A DNA stretch of 23,897 bases. It comes from Chryseobacterium gleum (GTDB lineage Bacteria; Bacteroidota; Bacteroidia; Flavobacteriales_D; Sanyastnellaceae). The notes beneath the pieces were generated by a model, which saw nothing but the letters and a program-made list of their open reading frames with translations, was not told the origin of the DNA and searched no databases. The first letter of the stretch is position 1. Each line of letters begins with the position of its first letter. Made by a program: the position numbers and the translations under genes. Location: positions 1 to 23,897 of the forward strand of contig CALQJP020000008.1 in the NCBI GenBank assembly GCA_943330925.2. Direction: 5' to 3'. This document shows positions 14,919-23,007 of this stretch, piece after piece.

Positions 14919-16004
14919 ATGAAAATGCGCTCGCTCGTATTCTTGTTTTTTGCTGTTTTTGCCGGCTCTTTTTTTCTGGCAAGCTGCCTTAACGATGACA
15001 ATAAAATTCCAGATAACTGTTACGACGGTGTTCTCAACAACGGAGAAATAAACATCGACTGCGGTGGACCGAATTGCGAAGAATGTGACCACTGCACAAA
15101 CGGTGTGTGGGAGCCCGAGCGCGGTGAAACGTGGTTGGATTGTGGAGGTGAATGTCCGGTGTGTCCTACCTGCGCCAATGGTGTTCAGGACGGTGACGAG
15201 ATAGGCATTGACTGCGGCGGCGTTTGCGGCGGATGCGAGCAGCTTTGCGGCGACGGTTTGCTGAATGGTTTGGAAGACGACATCGATTGTGAGAACGAAG
15301 GCGAAACCCCATACGGAGGCTGTGATTTTTGTCCTACTTGCGTAGACAATCTATTCAACGGAAATGAAACGGGTATTGACTGTGGTGGTCCGGATTGCGA
15401 TCCTTGCTGCTCAACCGGTAATTGTGGCAACGGCATTCAAGATGGAGTAGAGTTTTACGTTGACTGTGGCGGTAACTCATGCCCTGATTGTGACACACTT
15501 TTCTCTTACAAAATTGGTTCAACGGTATTCAAAACGCCTCAAACGGCATTTAACCCGCCTGCTTATGACGATGTTGCGGGTACTTTGACATACACACTTG
15601 AGCCCGCCTACGACACCGATCCGGACGCGCCACCGGTGCCACTGGGTAGCCTCTCGTTGGTTGTAACTCAGCCATTGCTTGGCTGGGCGAGCAGCTTGGG
15701 AGCACCACTGGAGTTTCCCATTCCATTTACCGACCCAACACAGTATAGCATTGTTTGGACGGATGAGCTTGGCTTCACCTATTCTTCAGCCTTGCCCGGC
15801 GGTGAGTGCACGTTCACAATGGTGAAGTACAAGGAACTTACAATTACAGTAGCCGATGTAACGAATGGTTGCAACAAGCCGATTGGCTTCTACCGTTTCT
15901 TCCGCGGCGCTTTCCAAGGAACTCTTGTAGCGGTTGACCCCGCTGCGCCTAGCCCAACTGTGAGTTTGAGCCAGGGATTGTTCCAGTACACGTTTTTACC
16001 ATAA
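14919..16004 (+). CDS. Lipoprotein with six cysteine-rich DCGG repeats
   Basis: The 361-residue product starts with a lipoprotein signal peptide (MKMRS, hydrophobic core, lipobox LASC with C23), so it should be lipid-anchored in the cell envelope. Residues 34-191 hold six tandem repeats, each with four cysteines in the pattern C-x13-15-C-x3-10-C-x2-C. The commonest form is C-x-(D/N)-G-x3-(N/D)-G-x-E-x3-D-C-G-G. The regularly spaced Asp/Asn/Glu residues suggest a disulphide-stapled metal-binding (perhaps calcium) loop, which is inference. Residues 195-361 form a separate domain, probably beta-rich, with only two cysteines (C297, C318) and no family I recognise. An in-frame start at 14850 is possible but would bury the signal peptide. 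A strong terminator follows, so this is a one-gene unit. I recall similar repeats in secreted proteins of Bacteroidota and Myxococcota, without known function. Confidence 0.75.
   Translation: MKMRSLVFLFFAVFAGSFFLASCLNDDNKIPDNCYDGVLNNGEINIDCGGPNCEECDHCTNGVWEPERGETWLDCGGECPVCPTCANGVQDGDEIGIDCGGVCGGCEQLCGDGLLNGLEDDIDCENEGETPYGGCDFCPTCVDNLFNGNETGIDCGGPDCDPCCSTGNCGNGIQDGVEFYVDCGGNSCPDCDTLFSYKIGSTVFKTPQTAFNPPAYDDVAGTLTYTLEPAYDTDPDAPPVPLGSLSLVVTQPLLGWASSLGAPLEFPIPFTDPTQYSIVWTDELGFTYSSALPGGECTFTMVKYKELTITVADVTNGCNKPIGFYRFFRGAFQGTLVAVDPAAPSPTVSLSQGLFQYTFLP
15018..15491 (+). repeat. Six tandem protein-level DCGG repeats in the lipoprotein
   Basis: Repeat cysteines by residue: 34/48/53/56; 59/75/79/82; 85/99/103/106; 110/124/135/138; 141/155/160/163; 169/183/188/191. 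The fourth unit is the most divergent: DCGG becomes DCEN and the gap before its third cysteine is ten residues rather than three or four. The units differ clearly at DNA level, so the array is old rather than a recent expansion. Confidence 0.85.
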
Positions 16005-16018
16005 GATTTTTCAGAATA

Positions 16019-16060
16019 AACATGCCCGCATACGCTACCGTATGCGGGCATGTTATTTTT
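16019..16060 (+). terminator. Strong intrinsic terminator after the lipoprotein gene
   Basis: Arms 16019-16034 and 16039-16054 pair perfectly over 16 bp around the tetraloop CTAC, with a GC-rich middle (CCCGC/GCGGG). ATTTTT follows immediately (16055-16060), giving the U-tract. It starts 14 bases after the lipoprotein stop and separates it from prs. Confidence 0.9.
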
Positions 16061-16093
16061 AGTCGCGAAGTATCTGAATTTCATAGCTGTGAC

Positions 16094-16101
16094 TATATTT
16101 G
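16094..16101 (+). promoter_or_regulatory. Bacteroidota -7 box (TATATTTG) for prs
   Basis: TATATTTG is an exact TAnnTTTG match 24 bases before the prs ATG at 16126 and just after the terminator of the previous gene. TCTG at 16073-16076 (17-base spacer) is a weak -33 candidate. It probably drives prs-rplY-pth. Confidence 0.6.
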
Positions 16102-16125
16102 CGGCCCCAAAAAGGGAAGCGCACT

Positions 16126-17067
16126 ATGAATCCAATGGTTAAAATACTTGCCGGCTCGTCATCGAAGTATATCGGTGAGAGTATTGCCAGGGAGTTTGGA
16201 GTTGAGCTGGGCAGTGTAATTATTCAGCGCTTCAGCGATGGTGAGTTTCAGCCCTCTATTGAAGAGACAGTGCGTGGAATGGATGTGATCATCATTCAGT
16301 CTACTTTCCCTCCAAGTGATAATTTAATGGAGTTGTTGCTCTTGATAGATGCAGCCAAGCGCGCATCTGCCAAGCGTATCGTTGCCGTAATACCGTATTT
16401 CGGTTTGGCGCGTCAAGACCGGAAGGATAAGCCCCGTGTGGCTATTGGCGCCAAGCTGGTGGCTAATTTGTTGACGGCAGCGGGAGTTGACCGTGTCATT
16501 ACAATGGATTTGCACGCTGAGCAGATTCAGGGCTTCTTTGAAGTTCCTGTGGATCACCTGTATGCATCGACCATTTTTGTTCCGTACCTGAAGTCACTGA
16601 ACATACCAGACCTCCTCATTGCAGCGCCTGATACCGGCGGTACCAAGCGCGCCAATGCCTATGCTAAGTTGTTGGGCAGCGATTTGGCCATCTGCTACAA
16701 GCAACGCAAGGTTGCCAACCAGGTTGAGAGCATGACCGTGATTGGGGATGTGCAGGGAAAAAATGTTGTGATCGTAGACGATATGTGCGATACCGCAGGC
16801 ACGCTTTGCAAAGCAGCCGAGGTTATGATGAATAGTGGTGCTCTTTCGGTACGCGCAATTTGCACACACCCTGTTTTCAGCGGGCAGGCGTATGAGCGTA
16901 TTCAGGAATCAGCGTTGAAGGAAATTATTGTAACGAACAGCATTCCTCTGAAGGAAGGCCGTCCGCAAGAAAAAGTGAAGGTGTTGAGCATTGCCCCCTT
17001 GTTCGGTGGCGTGCTTACCAACCTTATTGATAATCGCAGCATAAGCAGCAATTTTATAATGTCGTAA
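16126..17067 (+). CDS. prs: Ribose-phosphate pyrophosphokinase (PRPP synthetase)
   Basis: Prs transfers pyrophosphate from ATP to ribose 5-phosphate, making PRPP for purines, pyrimidines, NAD, His and Trp. The 313-residue protein is a class I enzyme of normal length. Visible features are the N-terminal FSDGEFQPSIEETVRG (36-51), the RQDRKDKPRVAIGAKLVANLL block (96-115), the catalytic-region MDLHAEQIQGFF with H130, the DTGGTKRA ribose-5-phosphate segment (169-176) and the PRPP loop VDDMCDTAGTL (217-227). The ATG at 16126 gives the standard start MNPMVKILAGSSS; the upstream frame begins inside the promoter box and is rejected. rplY follows after 19 A/T-rich bases and pth after that, an arrangement found in many bacteria. 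Its product PRPP is the substrate of the PurF-like enzyme at 7532-9436. Confidence 0.97.
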   Translation: MNPMVKILAGSSSKYIGESIAREFGVELGSVIIQRFSDGEFQPSIEETVRGMDVIIIQSTFPPSDNLMELLLLIDAAKRASAKRIVAVIPYFGLARQDRKDKPRVAIGAKLVANLLTAAGVDRVITMDLHAEQIQGFFEVPVDHLYASTIFVPYLKSLNIPDLLIAAPDTGGTKRANAYAKLLGSDLAICYKQRKVANQVESMTVIGDVQGKNVVIVDDMCDTAGTLCKAAEVMMNSGALSVRAICTHPVFSGQAYERIQESALKEIIVTNSIPLKEGRPQEKVKVLSIAPLFGGVLTNLIDNRSISSNFIMS

Positions 17068-17086
17068 ATAATTAAAATTTAAATAC

Positions 17087-17677
17087 ATGAAACAAGTCTC
17101 ATTGAGCGGCTCTCCGAGAGAGAGCGTAGGAAGAAAGGGCGCAGCGGAATTGCGTAGAAGCGGTCGCATTCCAGGTGTTATCTACGGTGGTGCTTCACAG
17201 GTGCCTTTTAGCGTATCACGCAACGACTGGGATAAGATCGTTGCACGTCCCGACACACTGCAGATCAACATTGAAGTGAGCGGTAAGACCTACTCTACTA
17301 TCATTCAGGAAATGCAGCAGAACCCGGTTACTGACTTGGTAACACACATCGATTTGTTGGAGTTGATTCCAGGGAAAGAAGTAAAGACAACACTTCCTGT
17401 TCGCACAGTAGGTGTTTCTGAAGGGGTTCGCAGCGGTGGTAAGTTGCTCATCAACTACCGTAAGGTGCGTATCAGCGGAAAGCCTGAAGCAATTCCGGAC
17501 GAGATTCAGGTTGACATTTCAGCGATGAAGATTGGTGACATGATTCGCGTTCGCGAAATCAAGATCGATGGTTGCAAAGTGTTGGAAGCTGAGGCTTCAG
17601 CCATTGTATCAGTTCAGGTAACACGCGCAGCCATGGCTGATGCCGCTGCTGCTGCTGCCGCTGAAAAGAAGAAGTAA
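17087..17677 (+). CDS. rplY: 50S ribosomal protein L25 / general stress protein Ctc
   Basis: The 196-residue protein is the long (Ctc/TL5) form of L25, which binds 5S rRNA in the large ribosomal subunit. The N-terminal L25 domain (about 1-95) contains RKGAAELRRSGRIPGVIYGG and the block ending in NPVTDLVTHIDLLELIPGKEV. The C-terminal beta domain (about 96-180) contains LPVRTVGVSEGVRSGGKL and IPDEIQVDISAMKIGDMIRV. The tail is an alanine run followed by EKKK, a common low-complexity end in Bacteroidota L25. The leader of 19 bases is almost all A and T, a feature of efficient SD-less starts in this phylum. It lies between prs and pth, as in many bacteria. Confidence 0.96.
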   Translation: MKQVSLSGSPRESVGRKGAAELRRSGRIPGVIYGGASQVPFSVSRNDWDKIVARPDTLQINIEVSGKTYSTIIQEMQQNPVTDLVTHIDLLELIPGKEVKTTLPVRTVGVSEGVRSGGKLLINYRKVRISGKPEAIPDEIQVDISAMKIGDMIRVREIKIDGCKVLEAEASAIVSVQVTRAAMADAAAAAAAEKKK

Positions 17678-17708
17678 TCGTTTGGCGACGGAAGCTTAAG
17701 TTCGCTGC

Positions 17709-18272
17709 ATGAAATTCCTCATCGTAGGTTTAGGAAACATCGGCAGTGAGTACGCAGAGACTCGCCACAACATAGGATTTAAAGTGTTGGACGCTCTAGC
17801 CGGGGCGTCCAATCTTTTTTTTAAGACGGAGCGTTACGGTGACGTATGCGAGCTGAAGCACAAGGGGCGAACCTTCATATTGCTGAAGCCAAGCACCTAT
17901 ATGAATCTGAGCGGCAATGCCGTTCGCTATTGGATGCAACAAGAGAAAGTTGCGTTGGAGAACGTACTTGTCGTTACCGATGATTTGGCGTTGCCCTATG
18001 GAAAGTTGCGCATGCGCGGTCAGGGTAGCGACGGCGGTCACAATGGGCTTAAGCATATCAATGAGATACTGCAAACCACTCAATACGCCAGGCTGCGCTT
18101 CGGCATAAGCGCAGAGTTTTCCAAAGGACAGCAGGTCGATTATGTGTTGGGTGTTTGGGGACCGGAAGAAAAACAGGTGCTCAACGAACACATAGAGCGC
18201 GCCGGAAAAGCCGTGTTTTCATTTGGGCTCATAGGACTTGCCCGCACAATGAATGGATTTAATACGAAGTGA
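17709..18272 (+). CDS. pth: Peptidyl-tRNA hydrolase
   Basis: Pth cleaves peptidyl-tRNAs released by stalled ribosomes and recycles the tRNA; it is normally essential. The 187-residue protein has all catalytic residues: N10 and H20 in GLGNIGSEYAETRHNIGF, N66 in KPSTYMNLSG, D91 in VVTDDLALP, and the GGHNGLKHI block with N112. Length is normal. It is the last gene of the prs-rplY-pth series, 31 bases after rplY. Its final 14 bases overlap the 3' end of the convergent M23 peptidase gene, so there is no separate terminator for either. Confidence 0.97.
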   Translation: MKFLIVGLGNIGSEYAETRHNIGFKVLDALAGASNLFFKTERYGDVCELKHKGRTFILLKPSTYMNLSGNAVRYWMQQEKVALENVLVVTDDLALPYGKLRMRGQGSDGGHNGLKHINEILQTTQYARLRFGISAEFSKGQQVDYVLGVWGPEEKQVLNEHIERAGKAVFSFGLIGLARTMNGFNTK

Positions 18273-19152
18273 TTGTTCCCTGACCAAACGACAAGTATTG
18301 CGTAGGGTTTACGGGTGCGCCGTTTTCCCATAACTCGAAATGCAAATGAGGTCCTTCGCTGTTTTCGCCTGAGTCGCCAATGAAGGCAATGGATTCTCCA
18401 GCCTTTACCATATCACCCACTTTGCGAAGCAGCACTGCGTTGTGCTTATACACCGAAATGAGGTTGTTGGCGTGTTGGATGGAGATGATGTTTCCGTCGT
18501 CGGCTGTGAAGGCCGCGGCTATAACGGTACCGTCCAGAACGGATTTCACCGGGTCATCTTTGGGTGCTACCAGATCGATTCCGTAATGTCCTTCTTTGGG
18601 GTTGAAAGCGCTGAAGATGGTGCCGTTCACGGGTTTGAAAAGAATCAATCCTTTTTTGCGGTCTTCGGTTTCTTCCACTGCTTCAATGCTGAAGCGGTCT
18701 TGTTCCGAAATTTTTTGGCGCATCGACTCATCCAACTCGCTTACTTCATAATTGAGATTGGGCGAGGATGAAGCCGATTGCGAAGAGTCTTGCGTATTAC
18801 TGAGTGTGCCTCCCGAAAGAATGATTTTCAAATCGTTGAGGTATCGATCGTTTTTTCTCACTTCATCGAAAAGAGAGTCAGCTTGCATGCGGGCGATTCG
18901 CGCCTCCTCGCGGTAGACCGTAGAAGCGTAGTCGGGTATAACGTAGTTTTTTAGCGGAGTGAACGCAACCAGCAGGTAAATGAGCGAACCGAAAACAATG
19001 AGCATGCCTCCGAACATGATAATCAAGTTGAGCGGAGTGAGCGAATACGAGAGTTTTTCTTCGAATGTGGATTCGTTGAGCACCGTCAACCGGAAGCGGC
19101 TTTTCAGCTTCTTCAGCAGTTTTTTTCGTTTGGGTTGAGGTGTTGCTACCAT
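18259..19152 (-). CDS. M23 family metallopeptidase, membrane anchored
   Basis: The 297-residue protein has a basic N-terminal tail, one transmembrane segment (about residues 42-65), a polar and partly helical linker (about 70-165), and a C-terminal LytM/M23 domain. The zinc and catalytic residues are present: H189-x3-D193 in GHYGIDL, H236 in YKHN, and H269-x-H271 in GPHLHFELW. It should therefore be an active zinc endopeptidase on peptidoglycan cross-bridges, facing the periplasm, rather than a degenerate EnvC/NlpD-like activator. A regulatory partner cannot be inferred. Its 3' end overlaps pth, and it is divergent from porW. Just upstream (minus strand) CATTTTTG is a near match to the -7 box. 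Confidence 0.92.
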   Translation of the reverse strand: MVATPQPKRKKLLKKLKSRFRLTVLNESTFEEKLSYSLTPLNLIIMFGGMLIVFGSLIYLLVAFTPLKNYVIPDYASTVYREEARIARMQADSLFDEVRKNDRYLNDLKIILSGGTLSNTQDSSQSASSSPNLNYEVSELDESMRQKISEQDRFSIEAVEETEDRKKGLILFKPVNGTIFSAFNPKEGHYGIDLVAPKDDPVKSVLDGTVIAAAFTADDGNIISIQHANNLISVYKHNAVLLRKVGDMVKAGESIAFIGDSGENSEGPHLHFELWENGAPVNPTQYLSFGQGTITSY

Positions 19153-19202
19153 TTTTTGTTTCGAATCTTTGACTTACCGAACAATTGCGCACAAAAATGA
19201 AA

Positions 19203-19210
19203 TAATTTTG
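19203..19210 (+). promoter_or_regulatory. Bacteroidota -7 box (TAATTTTG) for the porW operon
   Basis: TAATTTTG is an exact TAnnTTTG match about 40 bases before the GTG at 19251, within the 98-base divergent gap with the M23 gene. The best -33 candidate (ATTG, 19184-19187) is somewhat close at 15 bases. It probably drives porW and the tightly spaced genes after it. Confidence 0.55.
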
Positions 19211-19250
19211 ACGCAATCCTGTTAGAAGCGGGCAATAAAATCTACTCTTT

Positions 19251-21965
19251 GTGAATATTCGTTTGTCGGGCCTTGTTTTCTCGGTGTTTGTGTTGTTGCT
19301 TGTTGGTTGTTCCACTAAGAAGGATGGAACAGCTTATAGGTTGTTTCACAACATGACAGGCCACTACAACGGGTATTTCAACGCGAATGAGTTGGTCGTT
19401 AAGGGCGCAACTACATTGGCAGCCAATCACAAGGACGATTACGATAAGTTGCTTCCAATCTTCATATACGGAACGCCTGAAGAGGCAAAGGCACTCTACC
19501 CCGATATGGAGAAGGCCATTGCAAAGTGTGAGAAGGTCATCAGTCGCCATACCATTAAGGATGATTCGAATGAAGACAAGAAGCATCCAGAGTTCAACAA
19601 GTGGATCGATGACAATTATATGGTAATAGGCCAGGCTTATTTCTACAAACAGAGCTATTACAAGTCGGCAGATATTTTCCAGTATGTCAATCGGAAATTC
19701 AAGAAGCCGGAGGCCTCTGTGCGCAGCAACACATGGTTGGCAAAGACCTATGTGCAGGATAGGGAATATGGCAAGGCGCTGCAGGCCTTGACGCGTGCGG
19801 AGGGAGACTTGGATAAAGACGAAGTTTCGAAAGCTCAAAAGGCCGAATATCACCTGGCGTTTGCCGACGTCTATGTGCATCAGAAGAAATGGGAAAAGGC
19901 AGCAGCAGAATTGGAAAAGGGGTTGGAGTTCATCGACAAGAAAAGAGACCGTGCGCGCCCGCACTTCATTCTTGCTCAGCTCTACCAGCAAATGAATCGA
20001 AGCAGCGATGCCATGACGCACTACGAAGCCGTGGTTCATTCGCGCGCTCCCTATGAACTTGAGTTTCATGCTCGCATCAATAAGGCTCTTTCATACAGCC
20101 GCACCGGGGGCAGTTCAGGAGAGATTCAGAAGGAACTCTTCAAGATGCTGAAGGATGAAAAGAACGCCGATTACGCCGATCAGATTTACTACGCGCTCGG
20201 CGACATAGCTTGGGAGGAACAGCGCAGGGATGACGCAATTAATTTCTACCAGAAGTCAATTGAGTCCAACACAACCAATCCGAAGCAACGCGCAAAAGCA
20301 TTTTTACGCTTGGCCGATTTGTATTTCGACGAACGTCAGTATGCTCAGGCCCAGCTGTATTATGACAGCACCTTGACCAAGATCGACGCTACACATGACC
20401 GCTATGCAATGGTTAAAGCACGCGCAGAGTCGCTCACGGAACTCGTAGGTCACCTCGAAGCGATTGACTTGTATGACAGTCTCAATGTCATTTGCTCACT
20501 AAGTCCGGATGAGCTCGATAAGAAGGTGAAGGCCATGGCAGAGCAATTAGCCTATGCCATGGAACAGCAGCGTTTGGAAGAAGAGCGCAGGGCTGAAGAG
20601 GCGCGCCAGGCAGCGCAGGAATCGGGCATTAGCGGTACGTTTTGGTGTTACAATGAAGAGTTGAAGGAAAACGGCCGCAACACGTTTGCGGACGAATGGG
20701 GCGATAGGCCGTTGAAAGATTACTGGCGATTGCAGTCGAAGCTTGCCGAGAGTTTCGGTCCCGGCGAAGAGGCGGTTGCGGAGCAAGAAGCCGCCGCAGA
20801 CAGCAGTGGTGCCGTTGCCCAAGACAAGTACAAGACACCGAGTGCAGAGGAACTGAAAGGTTCGCTTCCGTGTGCAAACGACGCCAGCATGAAGGAAGTT
20901 AAAAGGGCTGCAGCAGAGGGTTATTACAATGCCGGGGTGGTTTACAAGGAGAAGCTGGACGACGACGACAACGCCATCAGCACATGGGAAGAATTGCTGG
21001 CAAACATGGATGAAAGTAGTTACCATCCTACCACCTACTACCAACTCTTCCGAACATGGCTGGCCAAAGAGGGCACGAAGGGTTACGTAAAGAATCCGTT
21101 TTGTGAAAGCTGCAACTCGAAGTATTGGGGCGATGAGATAAAGACTCGTTATCCGAGCAGCGATTGGGCTATGCTTGTTGATAATCCAGGGTACTTGGAT
21201 ATTCAAGACATGAAAAAGGCCAAGGAGAACGAAGCGTATCAAGTGGCCTATGGTTATTATACTGCCCGCAGCTATGGCAAGGCAAAGGTTTATTGCGACA
21301 GCGTTATAACGGCAGAGCCCTTGAACCGTTTGCTTTGCAAATACAAATTACTTCGGGCTATTTGTGTGGGGTATTCCGACGCACCCTACGGAGTAAAAGA
21401 GAACTATCAGAATGAGTTGAACCAATTGGTTCAGGAGTGTGCGGGAACGGAGGAAGCTGCCCGCGCCGATCAGCTCTTGCGCGTTCTGAATGCAGGCGAC
21501 GAAATAAACACATCGGGCCCTCCCCAACCCACAAACGCCATGCAAGCCGATTCGTTGCAGCAGCTCTCGAACAATGCTGATTCACTGGCATTCGATGACG
21601 GACCCTATGTTTTCGATGTGAATGCAGAGCACTATTTATCTGTATTAATGCCCGTAAACGGAAGCGATATCAACGCAGCGAAAGCATCTGTAGCTGATTT
21701 CAATTTGATGTTCTTCAATTCGTCGCAGCTTCGAGTCACCAATAATTTGCTCGATAAAGACAATCACATGTTGCTTGTGAAATCGTTCAAAAAGCCGGAA
21801 GACGCAAAACAGTATTACGGAGCATTCATTAGCGATACAGACAAACTTGCGGCAGTGAATGTGAATGGAAATCATGTTTTTTTGATATCCAAGCAGAATT
21901 ATATAGCTTTGTTTAAAGGCAAGGATTACCAATTGTATCTCGACTTTTTTGCCAGGTACTATTGA
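19251..21965 (+). CDS. porW: Type IX secretion system TPR lipoprotein PorW/SprE
   Basis: PorW (SprE in gliding Flavobacterium) is an envelope lipoprotein needed for type IX secretion; it links the outer-membrane translocon to other T9SS parts. The 904-residue protein opens with a lipoprotein signal ending LLVGC (C20), then the family-like start STKKDGTAYRLFHNMTGHYNGYFNANELV. TPR-type helices follow (about 110-430, for example MVIGQAYFYKQSYYKSADIFQYV and ALGDIAWEEQRRDDAINFYQKSI). A charged Glu/Arg-rich segment likely to be coiled coil lies near 440-470. More TPR-like helices follow, and a C-terminal domain ends FLISKQNYIALFKGKDYQLYLDFFARYY. It starts with GTG; the signal peptide fits exactly, and no better start was found. 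SprE-type proteins are of similar size. The bactofilin gene follows after 24 bases. Confidence 0.88.
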   Translation: MNIRLSGLVFSVFVLLLVGCSTKKDGTAYRLFHNMTGHYNGYFNANELVVKGATTLAANHKDDYDKLLPIFIYGTPEEAKALYPDMEKAIAKCEKVISRHTIKDDSNEDKKHPEFNKWIDDNYMVIGQAYFYKQSYYKSADIFQYVNRKFKKPEASVRSNTWLAKTYVQDREYGKALQALTRAEGDLDKDEVSKAQKAEYHLAFADVYVHQKKWEKAAAELEKGLEFIDKKRDRARPHFILAQLYQQMNRSSDAMTHYEAVVHSRAPYELEFHARINKALSYSRTGGSSGEIQKELFKMLKDEKNADYADQIYYALGDIAWEEQRRDDAINFYQKSIESNTTNPKQRAKAFLRLADLYFDERQYAQAQLYYDSTLTKIDATHDRYAMVKARAESLTELVGHLEAIDLYDSLNVICSLSPDELDKKVKAMAEQLAYAMEQQRLEEERRAEEARQAAQESGISGTFWCYNEELKENGRNTFADEWGDRPLKDYWRLQSKLAESFGPGEEAVAEQEAAADSSGAVAQDKYKTPSAEELKGSLPCANDASMKEVKRAAAEGYYNAGVVYKEKLDDDDNAISTWEELLANMDESSYHPTTYYQLFRTWLAKEGTKGYVKNPFCESCNSKYWGDEIKTRYPSSDWAMLVDNPGYLDIQDMKKAKENEAYQVAYGYYTARSYGKAKVYCDSVITAEPLNRLLCKYKLLRAICVGYSDAPYGVKENYQNELNQLVQECAGTEEAARADQLLRVLNAGDEINTSGPPQPTNAMQADSLQQLSNNADSLAFDDGPYVFDVNAEHYLSVLMPVNGSDINAAKASVADFNLMFFNSSQLRVTNNLLDKDNHMLLVKSFKKPEDAKQYYGAFISDTDKLAAVNVNGNHVFLISKQNYIALFKGKDYQLYLDFFARYY

Positions 21966-21989
21966 CAGAAGCGCCTTACACTAATTACC

Positions 21990-22415
21990 ATGTTTCAGAA
22001 AAACACTAAACCGATGGCAAAATACACTGAGCAGGTGCCCGATATGGGCATCAACCGCATCGTTGAAGGAACCAGCATAGAAGGTGAAATTCGCTGCGAG
22101 AGCAACATTCGCATCGATGGCACTTTTGTAGGAAATCTTTCAACCAAAGGTCGCTTGGTTATAGGGCCTGCCGGGCGTATCGAAGGCACCGTAAATTGCC
22201 AGAACGCTGAGATTGAGGGGTTGGTGAAGGGTAAGCTCTATGTTCAACAAATGCTGTCACTGAAAGGCACTGCAAAAGTGGAAGGCGATATTTTCACTGA
22301 TAAGCTTGCAGTAGAACCGGGGTCATCGTTTACCGGGGCATGCAACATGGGAGCAAAAGTGAAAGAGATGAAAAAGGAAGGCCAATCCGATGCAGTCATC
22401 AACGCCGCCCAATAA
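21990..22415 (+). CDS. Bactofilin (polymer-forming cytoskeletal protein)
   Basis: Bactofilins self-assemble into filaments through a right-handed beta-helix and place cell-wall enzymes or other machinery. The 141-residue protein has short unstructured ends and a central region (about 20-120) with the repeating glycine/hydrophobic rungs of the family: INRIVEGTSIEGEIRCESNIRIDGTFVGNLSTKGRLVIGPAGRIEG and so on to SLKGTAKVEGDIFTDKLAVEPGSSF. ATG at 22014 is an alternative start eight codons later. It follows porW by 24 bases, and its last 26 bases overlap the atpZ-like start, indicating translational coupling. Membership in one operon with porW and an M23 peptidase gene next door hint at an envelope role, which is inference. 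Confidence 0.93.
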   Translation: MFQKNTKPMAKYTEQVPDMGINRIVEGTSIEGEIRCESNIRIDGTFVGNLSTKGRLVIGPAGRIEGTVNCQNAEIEGLVKGKLYVQQMLSLKGTAKVEGDIFTDKLAVEPGSSFTGACNMGAKVKEMKKEGQSDAVINAAQ

Positions 22416-22614
22416 GGCAGGCAACAATTCGATTTTACGCTACACGTCGATGGCCACGCAAATGGCCATTACCATTTTTTTGGGCGTTTGGGGCGGCATC
22501 AAACTCGATCAATTTTTCCAGTTCGAAACACCGGTAATGACACTTATCTGCTCGTTGCTGGGAGTGATATTGGCTGTTTATATTGTCATACGCGATGTAC
22601 TCCGCAAGCGTTGA
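22390..22614 (+). CDS. AtpZ/AtpI family small membrane protein
   Basis: The 74-residue protein has two transmembrane helices (about residues 20-38 and 48-68) joined by a short loop with the family motif GGIKLDQFF (35-43), and ends with a basic tail VLRKR. Proteins of this type are encoded at the head of ATP synthase operons and help assemble or regulate the F0 c-ring, or handle Mg/Ca ions. The start at 22390 lies inside the bactofilin gene (26-base overlap). The next gene begins 12 bases after its stop. No atpB follows within the window, which is unusual for this family (see findings). Confidence 0.85.
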   Translation: MQSSTPPNKAGNNSILRYTSMATQMAITIFLGVWGGIKLDQFFQFETPVMTLICSLLGVILAVYIVIRDVLRKR

Positions 22615-22626
22615 TATTTGCACTAC

Positions 22627-23007
22627 ATGAATACACGAGCATTTTTAATTCCACTGACCATTGCCACCGTGCTGTTGTATGTGTTGGCCATTGTTGTTCT
22701 TTTCATCGTTAAAAAGCCCATGCCCGATGCCGTTTGGGTGTTGATTCCGCTCTACGGTGCGGTAACGTACTTTTTGTATCAGATGATAGCCTCGGCAAGC
22801 TCGAAATCACCGCATCGTTTTATTGCCTCTGTGAATGCTTCCGTGCTCGTGAAGTTGTTTATGTCGGCTTGCATTGTGGGTGGTTACTTCTACGCGCAGC
22901 TGCCCGGAAAAAAGGCGCTTGCCTTTGCCGTCATGGGCATTTACGCCATTTACACAACCGTCTTGATCGGGGCCCTGCTCCCGGTTATTCGCAAGGGTAA
23001 TCCATGA
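22627..23007 (+). CDS. Four-helix membrane protein, ATP synthase subunit I-like (hypothetical)
   Basis: The 126-residue product from the ATG at 22627 has four predicted transmembrane helices (about residues 6-28, 35-55, 72-91 and 97-119), short loops, and a basic end IRKGNP. Size, topology and position right after an AtpZ-type gene match the ATP synthase I chain (AtpI), but the sequence carries no decisive motif. A TTG three codons earlier (22618) is less likely as the start. Its stop overlaps the anmK start (ATGA at 23004-23007), so anmK translation is probably coupled to it. It could also be an unrelated small membrane protein. Confidence 0.65.
   Translation: MNTRAFLIPLTIATVLLYVLAIVVLFIVKKPMPDAVWVLIPLYGAVTYFLYQMIASASSKSPHRFIASVNASVLVKLFMSACIVGGYFYAQLPGKKALAFAVMGIYAIYTTVLIGALLPVIRKGNP

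Noticed and set aside
17640..17677. GCT/GCC codon run at the end of rplY as a microsatellite
   Set aside because: Alanine-rich tails are common in L25/Ctc proteins; the run is short and interrupted, so phase variation is unlikely.
19242..20069. 275-codon minus-strand open frame opposite porW
   Set aside because: Leucine/isoleucine/cysteine-rich translation typical of antisense frames; porW on the other strand has a signal peptide and family features.
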